Source of the DNA: Paenibacillus chondroitinus NBRC 15376 | GTDB taxonomy: Bacteria; Bacillota; Bacilli; Paenibacillales; NBRC-103111 | DNA: 64,000 bases | Assembly: GCF_004000765.1 (NCBI RefSeq) | Contig: NZ_BILW01000004.1 | Location: 62,001-126,000 of the forward strand | Reading direction: 5' to 3' | Notes under the pieces: generated by a model | What the model was told of the DNA's origin: nothing | What the model saw: the letters and a program-made list of their open reading frames with translations, nothing else | Database searches by the model: none | Shown here: positions 32,917 to 42,220 of the stretch, in pieces | Layout of the letters: each line of letters begins with the position of its first letter | Position numbering within the stretch: the first letter of the stretch is position 1 | Made by a program: the position numbers and the translations under genes

Positions 32917-35003
32917 TTTGCCACCACCTTAATATCTTGTCCTGATAAATACTGATTCACCATAGAAGTAATTTGATCTTGAGAAATTTTAAGATCACCC
33001 AGCCTTTTTACAATAAGAGTGATTCCTTTCATTTGACCTGCGGCAATCGAATTATTATAAGTGAAATCACGGCTGTTCTTGATCATTTCTCTCATGTTGA
33101 TGATTTGATGTGCTAAAGTCTTGATGGCTGATACAATTTCTTCTCTAGTCATCAAAAAATGATGGCAACCCCAGCATTTTAACCAATTATTACAACTACT
33201 TGGCCCCAAACAGTACCCCATATCCATTTTCTTACCATAAGTGCCCAAAAACTGCTCCAGATTCATTTCCGTTGTTAATGCTCTTAACATGGCGTCTACC
33301 GGAGATTCTTCGCTTGTAAGCAGTTCTAATAATCTGAAATAGAACTTGCCTGTAATTTCGCCGCTCTCATATTTATTCATTACTTTGAAAAGGAGGGCTG
33401 TACGGGAAACCTTACTCTTCAAATATTCGCGGGTCATCTTCTCATCTTGATGACCGGCAGCAGTCATGACAACCTCGACATCTCCTGAAATTAAAGCAAT
33501 TTGTGTAAGCAAGTGATGTCTAAAGCTATGGGCTGCTCCACTAAGATTTTTAAATTCCAATTCAAGATTGGCTAGCTGTGGTTTTATAATCTCGTTAAAA
33601 AAACTTCTGACTGTCTCTTCAGAGAGAAGCCAAGGGGCTTTGTCAAGCTGAAATAAATGAATATAGGTCCGTTTATTCGATTCGTTATAAATAGCTTTAA
33701 AATTCTTCCGTTTGATCCTGTTTTGAAGAGCATACAAAGCTTGAATGCCGATCTGGTCTAGAATAGGGAATTGACCATATTTATTTCCTGCCTTATCGGC
33801 ATCTTGGGAATACACTCCATAGGCAGATGGTTCGTTGGGTAGCGGTTGAATGGCGTATTGGGATTCTAAATTTAATATAAAAGAAAACCTGGCCGGACAA
33901 CTTGCAATGATCAGCCAAAACCAACGGCAAAGTTCCTCGTGTTCATTCTGGGGATTATAATTTGTGAGTGCTTTAACGATTTGATCAGCTATACCTTCCT
34001 CTTTAAAAGCCAGCCCGTCGCTTTTGATGCGGTCATCTTTTACGATCTTGTAGAGGCGACTCCAATAATCATCTGGAAAATCAATTTTATTTGGAAAGAA
34101 GGATGATTCATTGACACCCCATTGAAAAAACACCTTGATTTTTGAAATATAAAGCATGGCGGAGGCCGGGCTCATTTCTTTCAAAAGCCAGTCTGTGAAT
34201 CGAACGAAATCTTCATACTTGAAATCGGAACATTGAGATAATCCATGTTGTTCTAAATAACAAAGAAGCTTTGTTATAACGACACCCATCATGGCAATGT
34301 ACTTTGGTTTCGCATCACTTGAAATGAGATATTGCTGAAAGAGATCAAACATAGGACCCCATTGCTTTTCATTAAATAAAGTAGTCCAATTTCTCCTTTT
34401 AATTTGATTTACTTTCATGGTTTTATTGGTGTAACCGAGTTTAATCCTTAAATCCTGGATTGCTTTTGCCGTGTACTTTGTCCCAACGAATAAACGGGGT
34501 ACCGCTTCAACGTCGTTATCTGTAAACGATTTGAAAGGTTTATTCAAAACCATACAATGGATGGATAAGTACTTTTTTAACCTAGATATCAATCCAAGAC
34601 CTGTTTGATTTATATATTCAAATTCGATCTCGTTACAATATCCAAAAACTTGTGCAATTCTTATCCAATTTTTCATGCTCTTATGTTGATCGGTCATTAG
34701 ATACTCTAAGACATGTTCTTTATACACCGAATTGAAAATTTCTTTTTTGATGGCCCACGTTAATATGAAATATAGTTCAGCACAAGGAATAGATTCGTTA
34801 ACGTATTTCTTCCTTACACTGACAGGAGTTTTCAGCCAATCTAAGTAAGAAGGATATGTATCCATGAACCACTCGTATAGATTCATAAAGATTTTTTCTT
34901 TCTCAACAAACCTAGAAATTGATCTAGTTGTATTTGTTGTATTATGCAAATTTAGCATAGAACCACGAAACTCTTCCCAAGTTATCCAATCCAAGGAGCT
35001 CAT
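32913..35003 (-). CDS. Large tyrosine recombinase, second of three (TnpB-like)
   Basis: 696 residues. N-terminal core-binding helices, catalytic Arg in SCPARFSFILNLE, H-x-x-R in AHSFRHHLLTQ, AAGHQDEKMTREY with the nucleophile Tyr. A Cys-rich stretch near 600 (YCLGPSSCNNWLKCWGCHHF) resembles that of Tn554 TnpB-type recombinases. It starts 2 bases after the upstream recombinase gene. Confidence 0.87.
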   Translation of the reverse strand: MSSLDWITWEEFRGSMLNLHNTTNTTRSISRFVEKEKIFMNLYEWFMDTYPSYLDWLKTPVSVRKKYVNESIPCAELYFILTWAIKKEIFNSVYKEHVLEYLMTDQHKSMKNWIRIAQVFGYCNEIEFEYINQTGLGLISRLKKYLSIHCMVLNKPFKSFTDNDVEAVPRLFVGTKYTAKAIQDLRIKLGYTNKTMKVNQIKRRNWTTLFNEKQWGPMFDLFQQYLISSDAKPKYIAMMGVVITKLLCYLEQHGLSQCSDFKYEDFVRFTDWLLKEMSPASAMLYISKIKVFFQWGVNESSFFPNKIDFPDDYWSRLYKIVKDDRIKSDGLAFKEEGIADQIVKALTNYNPQNEHEELCRWFWLIIASCPARFSFILNLESQYAIQPLPNEPSAYGVYSQDADKAGNKYGQFPILDQIGIQALYALQNRIKRKNFKAIYNESNKRTYIHLFQLDKAPWLLSEETVRSFFNEIIKPQLANLELEFKNLSGAAHSFRHHLLTQIALISGDVEVVMTAAGHQDEKMTREYLKSKVSRTALLFKVMNKYESGEITGKFYFRLLELLTSEESPVDAMLRALTTEMNLEQFLGTYGKKMDMGYCLGPSSCNNWLKCWGCHHFLMTREEIVSAIKTLAHQIINMREMIKNSRDFTYNNSIAAGQMKGITLIVKRLGDLKISQDQITSMVNQYLSGQDIKVVAN

Positions 35004-35005
35004 TC

Positions 35006-36502
35006 CTATTCCTTTCTGCCTATAGTGTTCCCCAGTGTCTGGTGCATGTTTGAGACCGTACCATAGTCATTATCCTCTTCTGTAGCTAGATAATGTGAAT
35101 ATATGGTTCTGGTCACTTCAACGCTAGAATGGCCCAACCATCGGCTAACATCACTAATATCAATTCTTAAAACCTTTAGTAAGTAAGTAGCATAAAAGTG
35201 CCTAAATGTATGAGGACTGAAGGGAGTAAAATCAGACTTTAGTTCGTTTTGTTTCTTTGCAACAATGTAGCTAAACTTTTGTCCAACGCTGCTTCCTGTA
35301 ATTGGCTTTCCTTTAGTTCGATTACAGTTTGACAAAAATAAGAAGCCCTCATCAGTCTGTACATTTCTGGCAAGCAAATATCTTTCTTTCAGAGCATCAA
35401 GCAACATGTCCAAAAACTCTGATGACGAAAATATAAGCGGAATCTCCCGATCACCGCTCTTGTGTTGGGAATCGTATCTTTGGTTGTCTCTTTCCTTCAC
35501 ATAACATACCCATTTATTCAATCGATTTGAAAATTCAATATCTCCTCGCAAATGCTCTTTTAAATGTTCAAGTGCACTAAAGTACTCCATTGTTAACAAA
35601 TTTTTAGGTAAAGTATCTACATCGATTTGTAGGTTGGCTGCCTCAGACACTCTCAATCCAAAATGTTTTAATAGATAAAAAAGGAATCTTGTTTGACGAT
35701 GTTTTCTATCAATTACAGATAAAAATTGATTTGCTTCATCTATTGTAAACACTTCTTCTATAAGTGGGGCAATCTTTTCACCGCTGCTTTTTGATTCTAA
35801 GCCAGCTTCTTTGATTATAGATGCAACATTATAAACGGACTGGCTCCCCTCACCAAGCGTACCGGCTAAAATTGACTTGACTTTTTTTCTTTTCTTGGGA
35901 AAAACATTAATATTGAGTTTAACGTGACTTTCGCTTCTTTTTTGAAGGAACTCTATAAAATGAAGTATCGTATCAACAGTCTTACTTAAATATGAGATGC
36001 TTGTTTCCATGAATTTAGCCTTCTCTAGCGATCCAAACTTATTAATTGAAGTTTGAATAACCTTACCATATGTTCTGCCTTCTTCATTAAGGGGCACCTC
36101 TTTCAAAAGAGTCCACTCAAGCACTGACGATACCACTTTCTCCTTTATAGGGATAAGTCTCAAGTAATCAATAAATCCAACTATTACAATTCTTAAGTTC
36201 TCTGCGTCTCTAAGATCAAGTTCCCAAAATGACAAATAATCTAGAAACTTTTTTACATCTTGGGCATAAGATCTTACCGTGTTAGTCTCAAGCCCTTCAA
36301 ACTTATTCTTGATAAGAAAGGCAGTCCCTAAGTGATGGGTAGTATGATTATTATTACAGATAGCCAAGGTATTTTCTTTAGCATCAAAATAAACATAATG
36401 TAGACCATTTATTTTTAACGAACTGTAATACCTTGAAAAGGCAAGCAGTCTGTCCAAAGGGTCTAACCTATTCATTATTTTTAATAATTCATTATATCCC
36501 AA
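35006..36502 (-). CDS. Tyrosine recombinase, first of three (TnpA-like)
   Basis: 498 residues. SAM-like N-terminal domain with LGTAFLIKNKFEGLETNTVRSYAQDVKKFLDYL, then the catalytic domain: Arg in KHFGLRVSEAANLQ, H-x-x-R in FSPHTFRHFYATYLL, LGHSSVEVTRTIYSHY with His and the Tyr. All five catalytic residues are in place. First gene of the operon; its upstream region holds a GC-rich hairpin at 36604-36619 and the terminal repeats. Confidence 0.93.
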   Translation of the reverse strand: MGYNELLKIMNRLDPLDRLLAFSRYYSSLKINGLHYVYFDAKENTLAICNNNHTTHHLGTAFLIKNKFEGLETNTVRSYAQDVKKFLDYLSFWELDLRDAENLRIVIVGFIDYLRLIPIKEKVVSSVLEWTLLKEVPLNEEGRTYGKVIQTSINKFGSLEKAKFMETSISYLSKTVDTILHFIEFLQKRSESHVKLNINVFPKKRKKVKSILAGTLGEGSQSVYNVASIIKEAGLESKSSGEKIAPLIEEVFTIDEANQFLSVIDRKHRQTRFLFYLLKHFGLRVSEAANLQIDVDTLPKNLLTMEYFSALEHLKEHLRGDIEFSNRLNKWVCYVKERDNQRYDSQHKSGDREIPLIFSSSEFLDMLLDALKERYLLARNVQTDEGFLFLSNCNRTKGKPITGSSVGQKFSYIVAKKQNELKSDFTPFSPHTFRHFYATYLLKVLRIDISDVSRWLGHSSVEVTRTIYSHYLATEEDNDYGTVSNMHQTLGNTIGRKE

Positions 36503-36638
36503 TTAATAGCACCATCTTTGTTCATTGAATTTTCCTCTTCTATTATAAAGGGATTTTAGATCCGTTTCTATATCAATACAGTCTTGATAAATAAGTCAAA
36601 TAGCGGGGGGCTGCCCCCACCAGAGAATTAAAATTATT

Positions 36639-36670
36639 ATTACAGTAATGCATTTTTTGTTTACTGTAAT
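36639..36670. repeat. Perfect dyad near the right end of the recombinase element
   Basis: ATTACAGTAA (36639) and TTACTGTAAT (36661), 12-base spacer; a candidate recombinase binding site. Confidence 0.7.
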
Positions 36671-36685
36671 AGTATCCCTATCAGT

Positions 36686-36700
36686 CTAGTAATATCAATG
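36686..36700. repeat. Right terminal inverted repeat of the recombinase element
   Basis: CTAGTAATATCAATG, inverse of the left repeat with one mismatch. Confidence 0.6.
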
Positions 36701-36803
36701 AAAAATCCAATTTAATTGAGTTATAGGTGATTTCCTGGTAAAGCACTTAAAGATGGCATTCAATAATTGCGTTTTACATACTATTGAACGTTATATAACA
36801 ACA

Positions 36804-36836
36804 AAGCCGTGGCCGCATTTTGCTGTCACGGTTTTA
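36804..36836 (+). terminator. Possible terminator upstream of the tRNA
   Basis: GCCGTGGC and a GTCACGGTTTT arm form an imperfect hairpin. No gene feeding it is visible; it may belong to a gene displaced by the recombinase element. Confidence 0.4.
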
Positions 36837-36859
36837 TTCATTTACAGGCAGAAAATGCC

Positions 36860-36888
36860 TTTACAATTCGAAAATCTCCTACTATAAT
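36860..36888 (+). promoter_or_regulatory. Sigma-A promoter of tRNA-Pro
   Basis: TTTACA (36860) and TATAAT (36883), 17-base spacer, start predicted about 25 bases before the tRNA. Confidence 0.75.
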
Positions 36889-36920
36889 TACAAAGTGAAT
36901 AAGTAGCTTGGGGATACAGA

Positions 36921-36994
36921 CGGGGTATGGCGCAGCCTGGTAGCGCGCACCCTTGGGGTGGGTGAGGTCGCACGTTCGAATCGTGTTACTCCGA
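36921..36994 (+). tRNA. tRNA-Pro (GGG anticodon)
   Basis: Acceptor stem CGGGGTA/TACTCCG, D arm GCGC..GCGC, anticodon stem CACCC/GGGTG with loop TTGGGGT (anticodon GGG), T arm GCACG-TTCGAAT-CGTGT with one G-T pair. No encoded CCA. A terminator follows at once. Confidence 0.93.
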
Positions 36995-36998
36995 TTAT

Positions 36999-37030
36999 GA
37001 AAAAGACATCGAAAGTATGATGTCTTTTTC
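36999..37030 (+). terminator. Terminator of tRNA-Pro
   Basis: GAAAAAGACATC pairs with GATGTCTTTTTC. Confidence 0.85.
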
Positions 37031-37089
37031 TCTTGCAGAGGCTTGTTCCGATTGATAAGCACTTCTTAGATGATTTAGGGGGAACAGTC

Positions 37090-38016
37090 TTGAATAAGGT
37101 GAAACTGAACGAGCTAGTAAAGTCCCAAGATTGGACAATGTTCGGTATTATTGCATCGATTTACTTGGTTTGGCGAATTGGCGTGGTCGGCAACTGGAGT
37201 AAAGAATGTTGGATCTTGTTGTTGATCTGCTTGCTAGGTGTTCGCAAAGATCAAGTTGATGTGGATTGGAAGCGGTTTTTTCTTTTCGGTATACCGCTGC
37301 TCGGCGTGTTTTATTATTTCTACGGGTCCGGCAACGGATTTTGGTGGAAAATCGCCAACTGGATGTTTGAAAATAACCGCCATCCCTGGCACTGGGATGA
37401 ATATATGAATGCGATTCCTCTGAATACGGGCGGATGGGCGAGATGGATTGCTACTCCTTCCCTGGATAAAGCCATGGTTTGGATTTATAATTATGGCTTT
37501 GTTTTATCCCTATGGATCTGCATTGTGAGAAGCTTTTGGACACGCAGTATCAAGAAAATGCTATCGTACGCATTATCCGGTCACATGCTGCAGTTTCCGT
37601 TAATTTTACCATTCTACAACCTTATTTTGCTGCATGAAGTGTGGTATGTGAATAAACAGCCGGATTTATTAAATCGTGTATTTGCGGATCAGAACTCATT
37701 GCTTGTAGCCGTGATGAACTGTTTTCCGAGTATGCACACTTCGATTTCCTTTGCTATGCTTCTTCTGGCCTTACGAGAGAAAGATCGTATTTTCAAAACG
37801 ATGATGGTGACTTACTGTGCTGCGATCATCTTCTCAACACTGTATCTGCAGATCCATTGGTTAATTGATGTATTTGCCGGGATGCTATTCGCTTATGGGA
37901 CGGTCAAGCTATCGGATTTCCTTATTCGATTGGGTTCTACGCGCGTGCTGCCAGCCAGATTCAAGAAATATTACGGCAACGGCCTGCAAACAACTTCGAA
38001 TGAAGTTTCAATTTAG
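37090..38016 (+). CDS. PAP2-like membrane phosphatase/phosphotransferase
   Basis: About 308 residues from a TTG at 37090 (AGGGGGA 7 bases upstream; GTG at 37099 is an alternative). Several membrane helices; PAP2-superfamily catalytic His residues in SMHTSISFAMLLLA and QIHWLIDVFAGMLFAYG, the arrangement seen in inositol-phosphoryl-ceramide-synthase-like PAP2 proteins. Probably a lipid phosphatase or head-group transferase. Substrate unknown. Confidence 0.82.
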   Translation: MNKVKLNELVKSQDWTMFGIIASIYLVWRIGVVGNWSKECWILLLICLLGVRKDQVDVDWKRFFLFGIPLLGVFYYFYGSGNGFWWKIANWMFENNRHPWHWDEYMNAIPLNTGGWARWIATPSLDKAMVWIYNYGFVLSLWICIVRSFWTRSIKKMLSYALSGHMLQFPLILPFYNLILLHEVWYVNKQPDLLNRVFADQNSLLVAVMNCFPSMHTSISFAMLLLALREKDRIFKTMMVTYCAAIIFSTLYLQIHWLIDVFAGMLFAYGTVKLSDFLIRLGSTRVLPARFKKYYGNGLQTTSNEVSI

Positions 38017-38096
38017 GGGCTAGTTGACTTCGGGATGCTTTTTTTGGCATCATTAGGTAAGGGTATATGAAGTGAAGGCAAGAACGGAGGATGAGA

Positions 38097-38345
38097 ATGG
38101 ACGATTCGAACAAAATGAACCAATCGAATACGAACGGCAATGAATATTTCGTTATCAAAGCCAAAGATAATGGCGTTCATGTTATTGGACTAACACGCGG
38201 TCAGGACACACGCTTTCATCATACGGAGAAATTGGACAAGGGCGAGGTTATGATTGCCCAGTTTACAGAGCACACCTCCGCAGTTAAGGTCAGAGGTAAA
38301 GCGCTTATCATTACGAAATACGGCACAGTAGATACCGAAGAATAA
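38097..38345 (+). CDS. mtrB: Trp RNA-binding attenuation protein TRAP
   Basis: About 82 residues; the ATG at 38097 gives a 6-base spacing from CGGAGG, the ATG at 38091 gives none. The TRAP core is clear: [54 protein letters not shown] in sequence, including the Lys/Arg and Thr residues that bind RNA and tryptophan. The 11-mer ring binds (G/U)AG repeats when loaded with Trp. Its target, the trp leader at 48734-48817, lies 10.6 kb downstream. folE (mtrA) is not next to it, unlike in B. subtilis. Confidence 0.96.
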   Translation: MDDSNKMNQSNTNGNEYFVIKAKDNGVHVIGLTRGQDTRFHHTEKLDKGEVMIAQFTEHTSAVKVRGKALIITKYGTVDTEE

Positions 38346-38356
38346 TTTATTATTGA

Positions 38357-38384
38357 TAAAGCAGGCATAGCCTGCTTTTTTTCT
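38357..38384 (+). terminator. Terminator of mtrB
   Basis: AAAGCAGGC pairs with GCCTGCTTT around ATA, T tract. Confidence 0.88.
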
Positions 38385-38471
38385 TTGTACAATGGTGTAT
38401 AGAGCTTGTAACAGAAGCAATGTTTATAGTCCGATTTGCTCTTGCTGAATAGCCAGGAGGTGCAATATGAT

Positions 38472-39005
38472 ATGAGATGGTCGATGCGCATCGTAATGAC
38501 GCTAGCGGTATCTATTGTCATAGTCGTTTGTTTATCTTTACTGCCCAAAATGGATAGCTCAATGGGATTAAGCTCACCATACCACTGGCCAAGCAACCGA
38601 ATAGGGCAAGTAACGGATAATAATTTACCGGATCTACTCGTTCAAGTGCCTCTGCAAATGCGGATCCGCAAAGTCGAGTTGACCAACGCCCGCATGTCGC
38701 TTGATTTGAGTTTGCCTAAAAATGCGGACTCGGCAGCCGTCTACCGGGATTTATACACAATCGCTCAGACTATGCTGATGAAAACAAAAAATGTGAACCA
38801 AGTCTGGGTGCGGGTAATCGATTATTCCAATGCCACGGATAACGCCTCAACACAGCTTGTTCTTGCCATGGTTGCCGAGCGTGAATCTGGGAAGGATATG
38901 GAGAAGGGCGCAAATGAGCTCAGCCTTATTCAACTTGAACAGGAGCTGCAGAATCGGTTTCGGATTACGTATACCTCGAAATGGCAGCAAAGATATCCTT
39001 TATAA
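38472..39005 (+). CDS. Single-pass membrane protein of unknown function
   Basis: About 177 residues; the ATG at 38472 lies 11 bases after AGGAGG. N-terminal membrane helix (MRIVMTLAVSIVIVVCLSLL), then an extracytoplasmic domain with PLQMRIRKVELTNARMSLDLSLP and VNQVWVRVIDYS. I do not recognise the family. It stands alone between mtrB and hepS. Confidence 0.7.
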   Translation: MRWSMRIVMTLAVSIVIVVCLSLLPKMDSSMGLSSPYHWPSNRIGQVTDNNLPDLLVQVPLQMRIRKVELTNARMSLDLSLPKNADSAAVYRDLYTIAQTMLMKTKNVNQVWVRVIDYSNATDNASTQLVLAMVAERESGKDMEKGANELSLIQLEQELQNRFRITYTSKWQQRYPL

Positions 39006-39102
39006 TTAATTGTGCGTCTCTTTACGTGTTATGATATAATGATTTGAATTGAAACTTGACCAACCTTAATGAGATTTGGCACACGGTTACGGAGGCTTTT
39101 GC

Positions 39103-39969
39103 ATGAATTCTTATCGGATCCCAGAGATCGCTAAGCAGTATACGGAGTATGATATGATCCAAATTCACACAGACTTGCCCGATTTCCCGGAGCTGCGCAC
39201 CCGTCTGTTGTTTGCATTCTTGAACGGAAATAGTAAATTGAGCACCTCCAGTGAGTTGTACACATTAGCGACATCGCTTGTGCAGCTTGCACTCGACACC
39301 CATGAATTGGTTACGGCTTCAAATGACATTAAAGAGAAAAAAGCGGCAAGATCCAGACAGCTTAAAGTTCTTGCTGGAGATTATTTCAGTTCTCGCTTCT
39401 ATCATCTCCTTGCCGGTGCCGGCCAAATTGACATGATTAAGCAATTGTCGAATGCCATTTGTGATGTCAACAGGTTAAAGATGAATACGTACATGAAAAT
39501 GAAGCAACTGAAATTATCGGCAGAAGATTACATTCACCAAACGGTGGAGATTAAATCTCAGCTTTTTTTGTCATTCTCGGAGTTCATGTCTGAGGTGTAT
39601 GACCAAGCTTGGCCGGAGATTTTGAGAAGTTATACGAAATGTGAAGTGCTCTTCGAAGAAATATTCCGATTGGAGTCTGCTTCGGATTTCAAAGGCAGCT
39701 GGGGATTCTGGCACATTTTGCAGCATGGTACTAAGGATGAGCGGAAGCAGCTCCAAACCGAGGAGTCGGATCAAGCGAAAGTCCGTACACTGGTGCACAA
39801 ATATCATATCCCTTCGCAACTGTATCAAATGCTGGATTCTCAGACGAAGCTGCTGCAAGCTAAAGTGAAGCAGCTTGAATCGGACAAACTAATAAGTGAA
39901 CTGTTTCACATAGGCGAGCCGTTCCTGCGTTTTTTAGCCAAGCAGCCCAAAGTGCTGGAAGAAATTTGA
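39103..39969 (+). CDS. hepS: Heptaprenyl diphosphate synthase component 1
   Basis: About 288 residues; ATG 39103 with GGAGG 7 bases upstream. All-helical non-catalytic subunit: KLSTSSELYTLATSLVQLALDTHELV and AGDYFSSRFYHLLAGAGQIDMIKQLS match HepS/HepPP-synthase component I. With HepT (43073) it makes the C35 side chain of menaquinone-7. An extended -10 TGATATAAT lies at 39032. Same neighbour order as in B. subtilis. Confidence 0.9.
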   Translation: MNSYRIPEIAKQYTEYDMIQIHTDLPDFPELRTRLLFAFLNGNSKLSTSSELYTLATSLVQLALDTHELVTASNDIKEKKAARSRQLKVLAGDYFSSRFYHLLAGAGQIDMIKQLSNAICDVNRLKMNTYMKMKQLKLSAEDYIHQTVEIKSQLFLSFSEFMSEVYDQAWPEILRSYTKCEVLFEEIFRLESASDFKGSWGFWHILQHGTKDERKQLQTEESDQAKVRTLVHKYHIPSQLYQMLDSQTKLLQAKVKQLESDKLISELFHIGEPFLRFLAKQPKVLEEI

Positions 39970-39982
39970 GGTGAACTGACAG

Positions 39983-40738
39983 ATGAATATGACAAAATCA
40001 AAAACACCCGTTAAAAACTCAAAAACCAAAGAAGAGTTCGTCCACTCGGTCTTCGAGAGCATTGCGCCAAAGTATGATTTAATGAACAATATTTTAAGTT
40101 TCAACAGGCACAAAGCATGGCGTAAATTTACGATGAAGAAGATGAATGTTCAGCCTGGCGAGACAGCGATTGATTTATGCTGCGGCACTTGTGATTGGAC
40201 CATCTCTCTAGCCAAAGCAAGCGGCACCGGCAAGATGGTGGGGCTTGATTTCAGCCAAAACATGCTGGATTATGGTGCAGAGAAAATTAAGCAGCTTCAC
40301 TTGGACAAGCAGATTAAATTAATTCAAGGCAATGCGATGAGTCTTCCCTTTGACGATAACACGTTTGACTATGCAACGATCGGATTTGCCCTCCGGAATG
40401 TACCTGATTTGGAGCAAGTCATTCGTGAAATGCAGCGTGTCGTTAAGCCAGGAGGACTAGTTGTGTCTCTGGAATTGTCCAAACCGACATGGCAGCCGTT
40501 TAAGTCCATCTATTATTTTTATTTCCAACGCGTCCTGCCTTTTTTAGGTAAGATGATTGCCCAGAAATACGAGCAGTACAAATGGCTGCCGGAATCATTA
40601 ATTCATTTTCCCGACCACAAACAATTAGCGGCTATATTTACAAACCTAGGATTAAAGAATGTACAGGCTTACCCGTTAACCGGCGGAGTTGCGGCCTTGC
40701 ATATTGGCACCAAGGGGAATACGAAATCAGGAGAGTAA
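39983..40738 (+). CDS. menG: Demethylmenaquinone methyltransferase
   Basis: 251 residues. UbiE/MenG: FVHSVFESIAPKYDLMNNILSFNRHKAWR, SAM motif AIDLCCGTCDWTISLAKA, and FDYATIGFALRNVPDLEQVIREMQRVVKPGG. Adds the ring methyl group in the last step of menaquinone synthesis. Starts 13 bases after hepS. Also called ubiE or menH. Confidence 0.95.
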   Translation: MNMTKSKTPVKNSKTKEEFVHSVFESIAPKYDLMNNILSFNRHKAWRKFTMKKMNVQPGETAIDLCCGTCDWTISLAKASGTGKMVGLDFSQNMLDYGAEKIKQLHLDKQIKLIQGNAMSLPFDDNTFDYATIGFALRNVPDLEQVIREMQRVVKPGGLVVSLELSKPTWQPFKSIYYFYFQRVLPFLGKMIAQKYEQYKWLPESLIHFPDHKQLAAIFTNLGLKNVQAYPLTGGVAALHIGTKGNTKSGE

Positions 40739-40745
40739 TGCGCAT

Positions 40746-41621
40746 ATGTTTACTAAACTAAAAATCTTTCTGGAAATGATTAAATTCGAACACAGTGTCT
40801 TTGCACTGCCTTTTGCATTCATGGGAGCGATTCTGGGCTCCGTAGTATTAAAGGGACATTTGCCGAGCTGGGCTCAAATTGGCTGGATCACACTAGCGAT
40901 GGTGGGAGCTAGAACCGCTGCGATGGCCTTAAATCGTGTTATTGATAAAGCGATTGATAAGAAAAATCCGCGCACCGAGAATCGCGCAATACCCGCCGGG
41001 TTAATCTCCATTCCGCAAGTTATTATTTATATTATTATTTCTTTTGCTTTGCTTTTCTGGGCAACTTCCAATCTAAGCTCCTTATCCATGAAACTGCTGC
41101 CTATCGCAGTGTTTTTTCTTGTCTTTTACTCTTATACCAAAAGGTTTACTTGGACCTGCCACTTTGTGCTCGGTTTGACTTTAGGCTTGGCACCGCTTGG
41201 CGGCTGGATTGCCGTAACGGGTGAATTCACATGGGCGTCCATCATATTTTATTTAACGGTCGTTTGCTGGAGCGCTGGATTTGATCTCATCTATGCGTGT
41301 CAGGATGCCGAATTTGACCGCAATGAAGGTCTTCATTCCTTGCCTAGCCGCTTTGGCATCAAGGCAGCATTGAACACAGCTCGTGTCCTTCACGTACTGA
41401 CAGCGGTTGGTCTGGTTACCTTATTCTTCATTACACATTTGAGCTGGTTTTATCTAGTAGGACTCGTTATTGCTTATTTTATTTTGTACAAAGAACACAG
41501 ACTTGTTTCGCCACAGGATTTATCTAAATTGAATACAGCCTTTTTTACAATGAACGGTGTACTTAGTCTTGTGATGTTTGCTTTTACACTGCTTGATGTG
41601 CTTGTGAGAGAGTACTTATGA
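40746..41621 (+). CDS. UbiA-family prenyltransferase (MqnP-like)
   Basis: About 291 residues; ATG 40746 with AGGAGA upstream. Eight to nine helices and the two Asp-rich motifs: [18 protein letters not shown] and [16 protein letters not shown]. With mqnA and a UbiX gene alongside, it most likely prenylates the futalosine-derived naphthoate (MqnP role) rather than 4-hydroxybenzoate. Its stop overlaps the ubiX-like start. Confidence 0.9.
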   Translation: MFTKLKIFLEMIKFEHSVFALPFAFMGAILGSVVLKGHLPSWAQIGWITLAMVGARTAAMALNRVIDKAIDKKNPRTENRAIPAGLISIPQVIIYIIISFALLFWATSNLSSLSMKLLPIAVFFLVFYSYTKRFTWTCHFVLGLTLGLAPLGGWIAVTGEFTWASIIFYLTVVCWSAGFDLIYACQDAEFDRNEGLHSLPSRFGIKAALNTARVLHVLTAVGLVTLFFITHLSWFYLVGLVIAYFILYKEHRLVSPQDLSKLNTAFFTMNGVLSLVMFAFTLLDVLVREYL

Positions 41622-42220
41622 GCGGCGGCAATTGGGTGGTAGGGATTACTGGGGCAAGCGGAGCTGTTTATGGCGTTCGGTTGTGTCAGGTCATGCTGGA
41701 TCAAGGCTTGGATGTGCATTTGATTGTCACAGAGGCCGGTTGGCGAGTGCTGCATGATGAGATGGGCTGGCAGGCAAGCAAACGCAAAGAAATGCTGCAA
41801 GAGCATTTTGGCGGCCGTGCAGGCTCATTCGAGCACCATCCGATTGCTGATATTGGAGCAACTGTTGCCAGTGGATCCTTTCGGACAAAGGGGATGGTTG
41901 TCATCCCTTGCTCGATGGGCACGTTATCTGGCATCGCGCACGGCTCGTCCGATAATTTGCTGGAACGGACAGCCGATGTGATGCTGAAAGAAGGAAGAAA
42001 ATTAATTCTGGTTCCAAGGGAAACGCCATTGCATGCCATACATTTGGAAAACATGCTGACCTTGTCTAGAATGGGCGTACGTATGATTCCGGCTATGCCA
42101 GCCTTTTATCATCGTCCTAGCTCTATTGAGGAAATGGTCGATTTCTTGGTAGGCAAGGTGCTGGACAGTATGGACATTGAGCATTCCTTGTACCGAAGAT
42201 GGGGTGATAACGATGAGTAG
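41618..42220 (+). CDS. ubiX: UbiX-family flavin prenyltransferase (MqnM-like)
   Basis: 200 residues. Rossmann-like start VVGITGASGAVYGVRL, MVVIPCSMGTLSGIAHGSSDNLLERTADVMLKEGRKLILVPRETPLHAIHLENM, the UbiX signature. It makes prenylated FMN for a UbiD-type decarboxylase (MqnL), which is not in this window. ATGA overlap with the UbiA-type gene. Confidence 0.94.
   Translation: MSGGNWVVGITGASGAVYGVRLCQVMLDQGLDVHLIVTEAGWRVLHDEMGWQASKRKEMLQEHFGGRAGSFEHHPIADIGATVASGSFRTKGMVVIPCSMGTLSGIAHGSSDNLLERTADVMLKEGRKLILVPRETPLHAIHLENMLTLSRMGVRMIPAMPAFYHRPSSIEEMVDFLVGKVLDSMDIEHSLYRRWGDNDE

Larger units (their letters stand above)
30037..36700. mobile_element. Three-recombinase element (Tn554/RIT-like)
   Basis: Holds four minus-strand genes in one operon: three large tyrosine recombinases and a small coiled-coil protein. 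CATTGATACTACTAG (30037-30051) and the inverse of CATTGATATTACTAG (36686-36700) form a 15-bp inverted repeat with one mismatch, taken here as the ends. Each has an internal dyad close by (30059-30081; 36639-36670). The ends are inferred from the sequence alone. Confidence 0.7.

Noticed and set aside
36700..36994. Integration of the recombinase element into the tRNA-Pro gene
   Set aside because: The inferred right end is about 220 bases from the tRNA, and no copy of the tRNA 3' end is seen at the left end.
36838..37062. A minus-strand frame across the tRNA region
   Set aside because: It is antisense to the tRNA, its promoter and its terminator.
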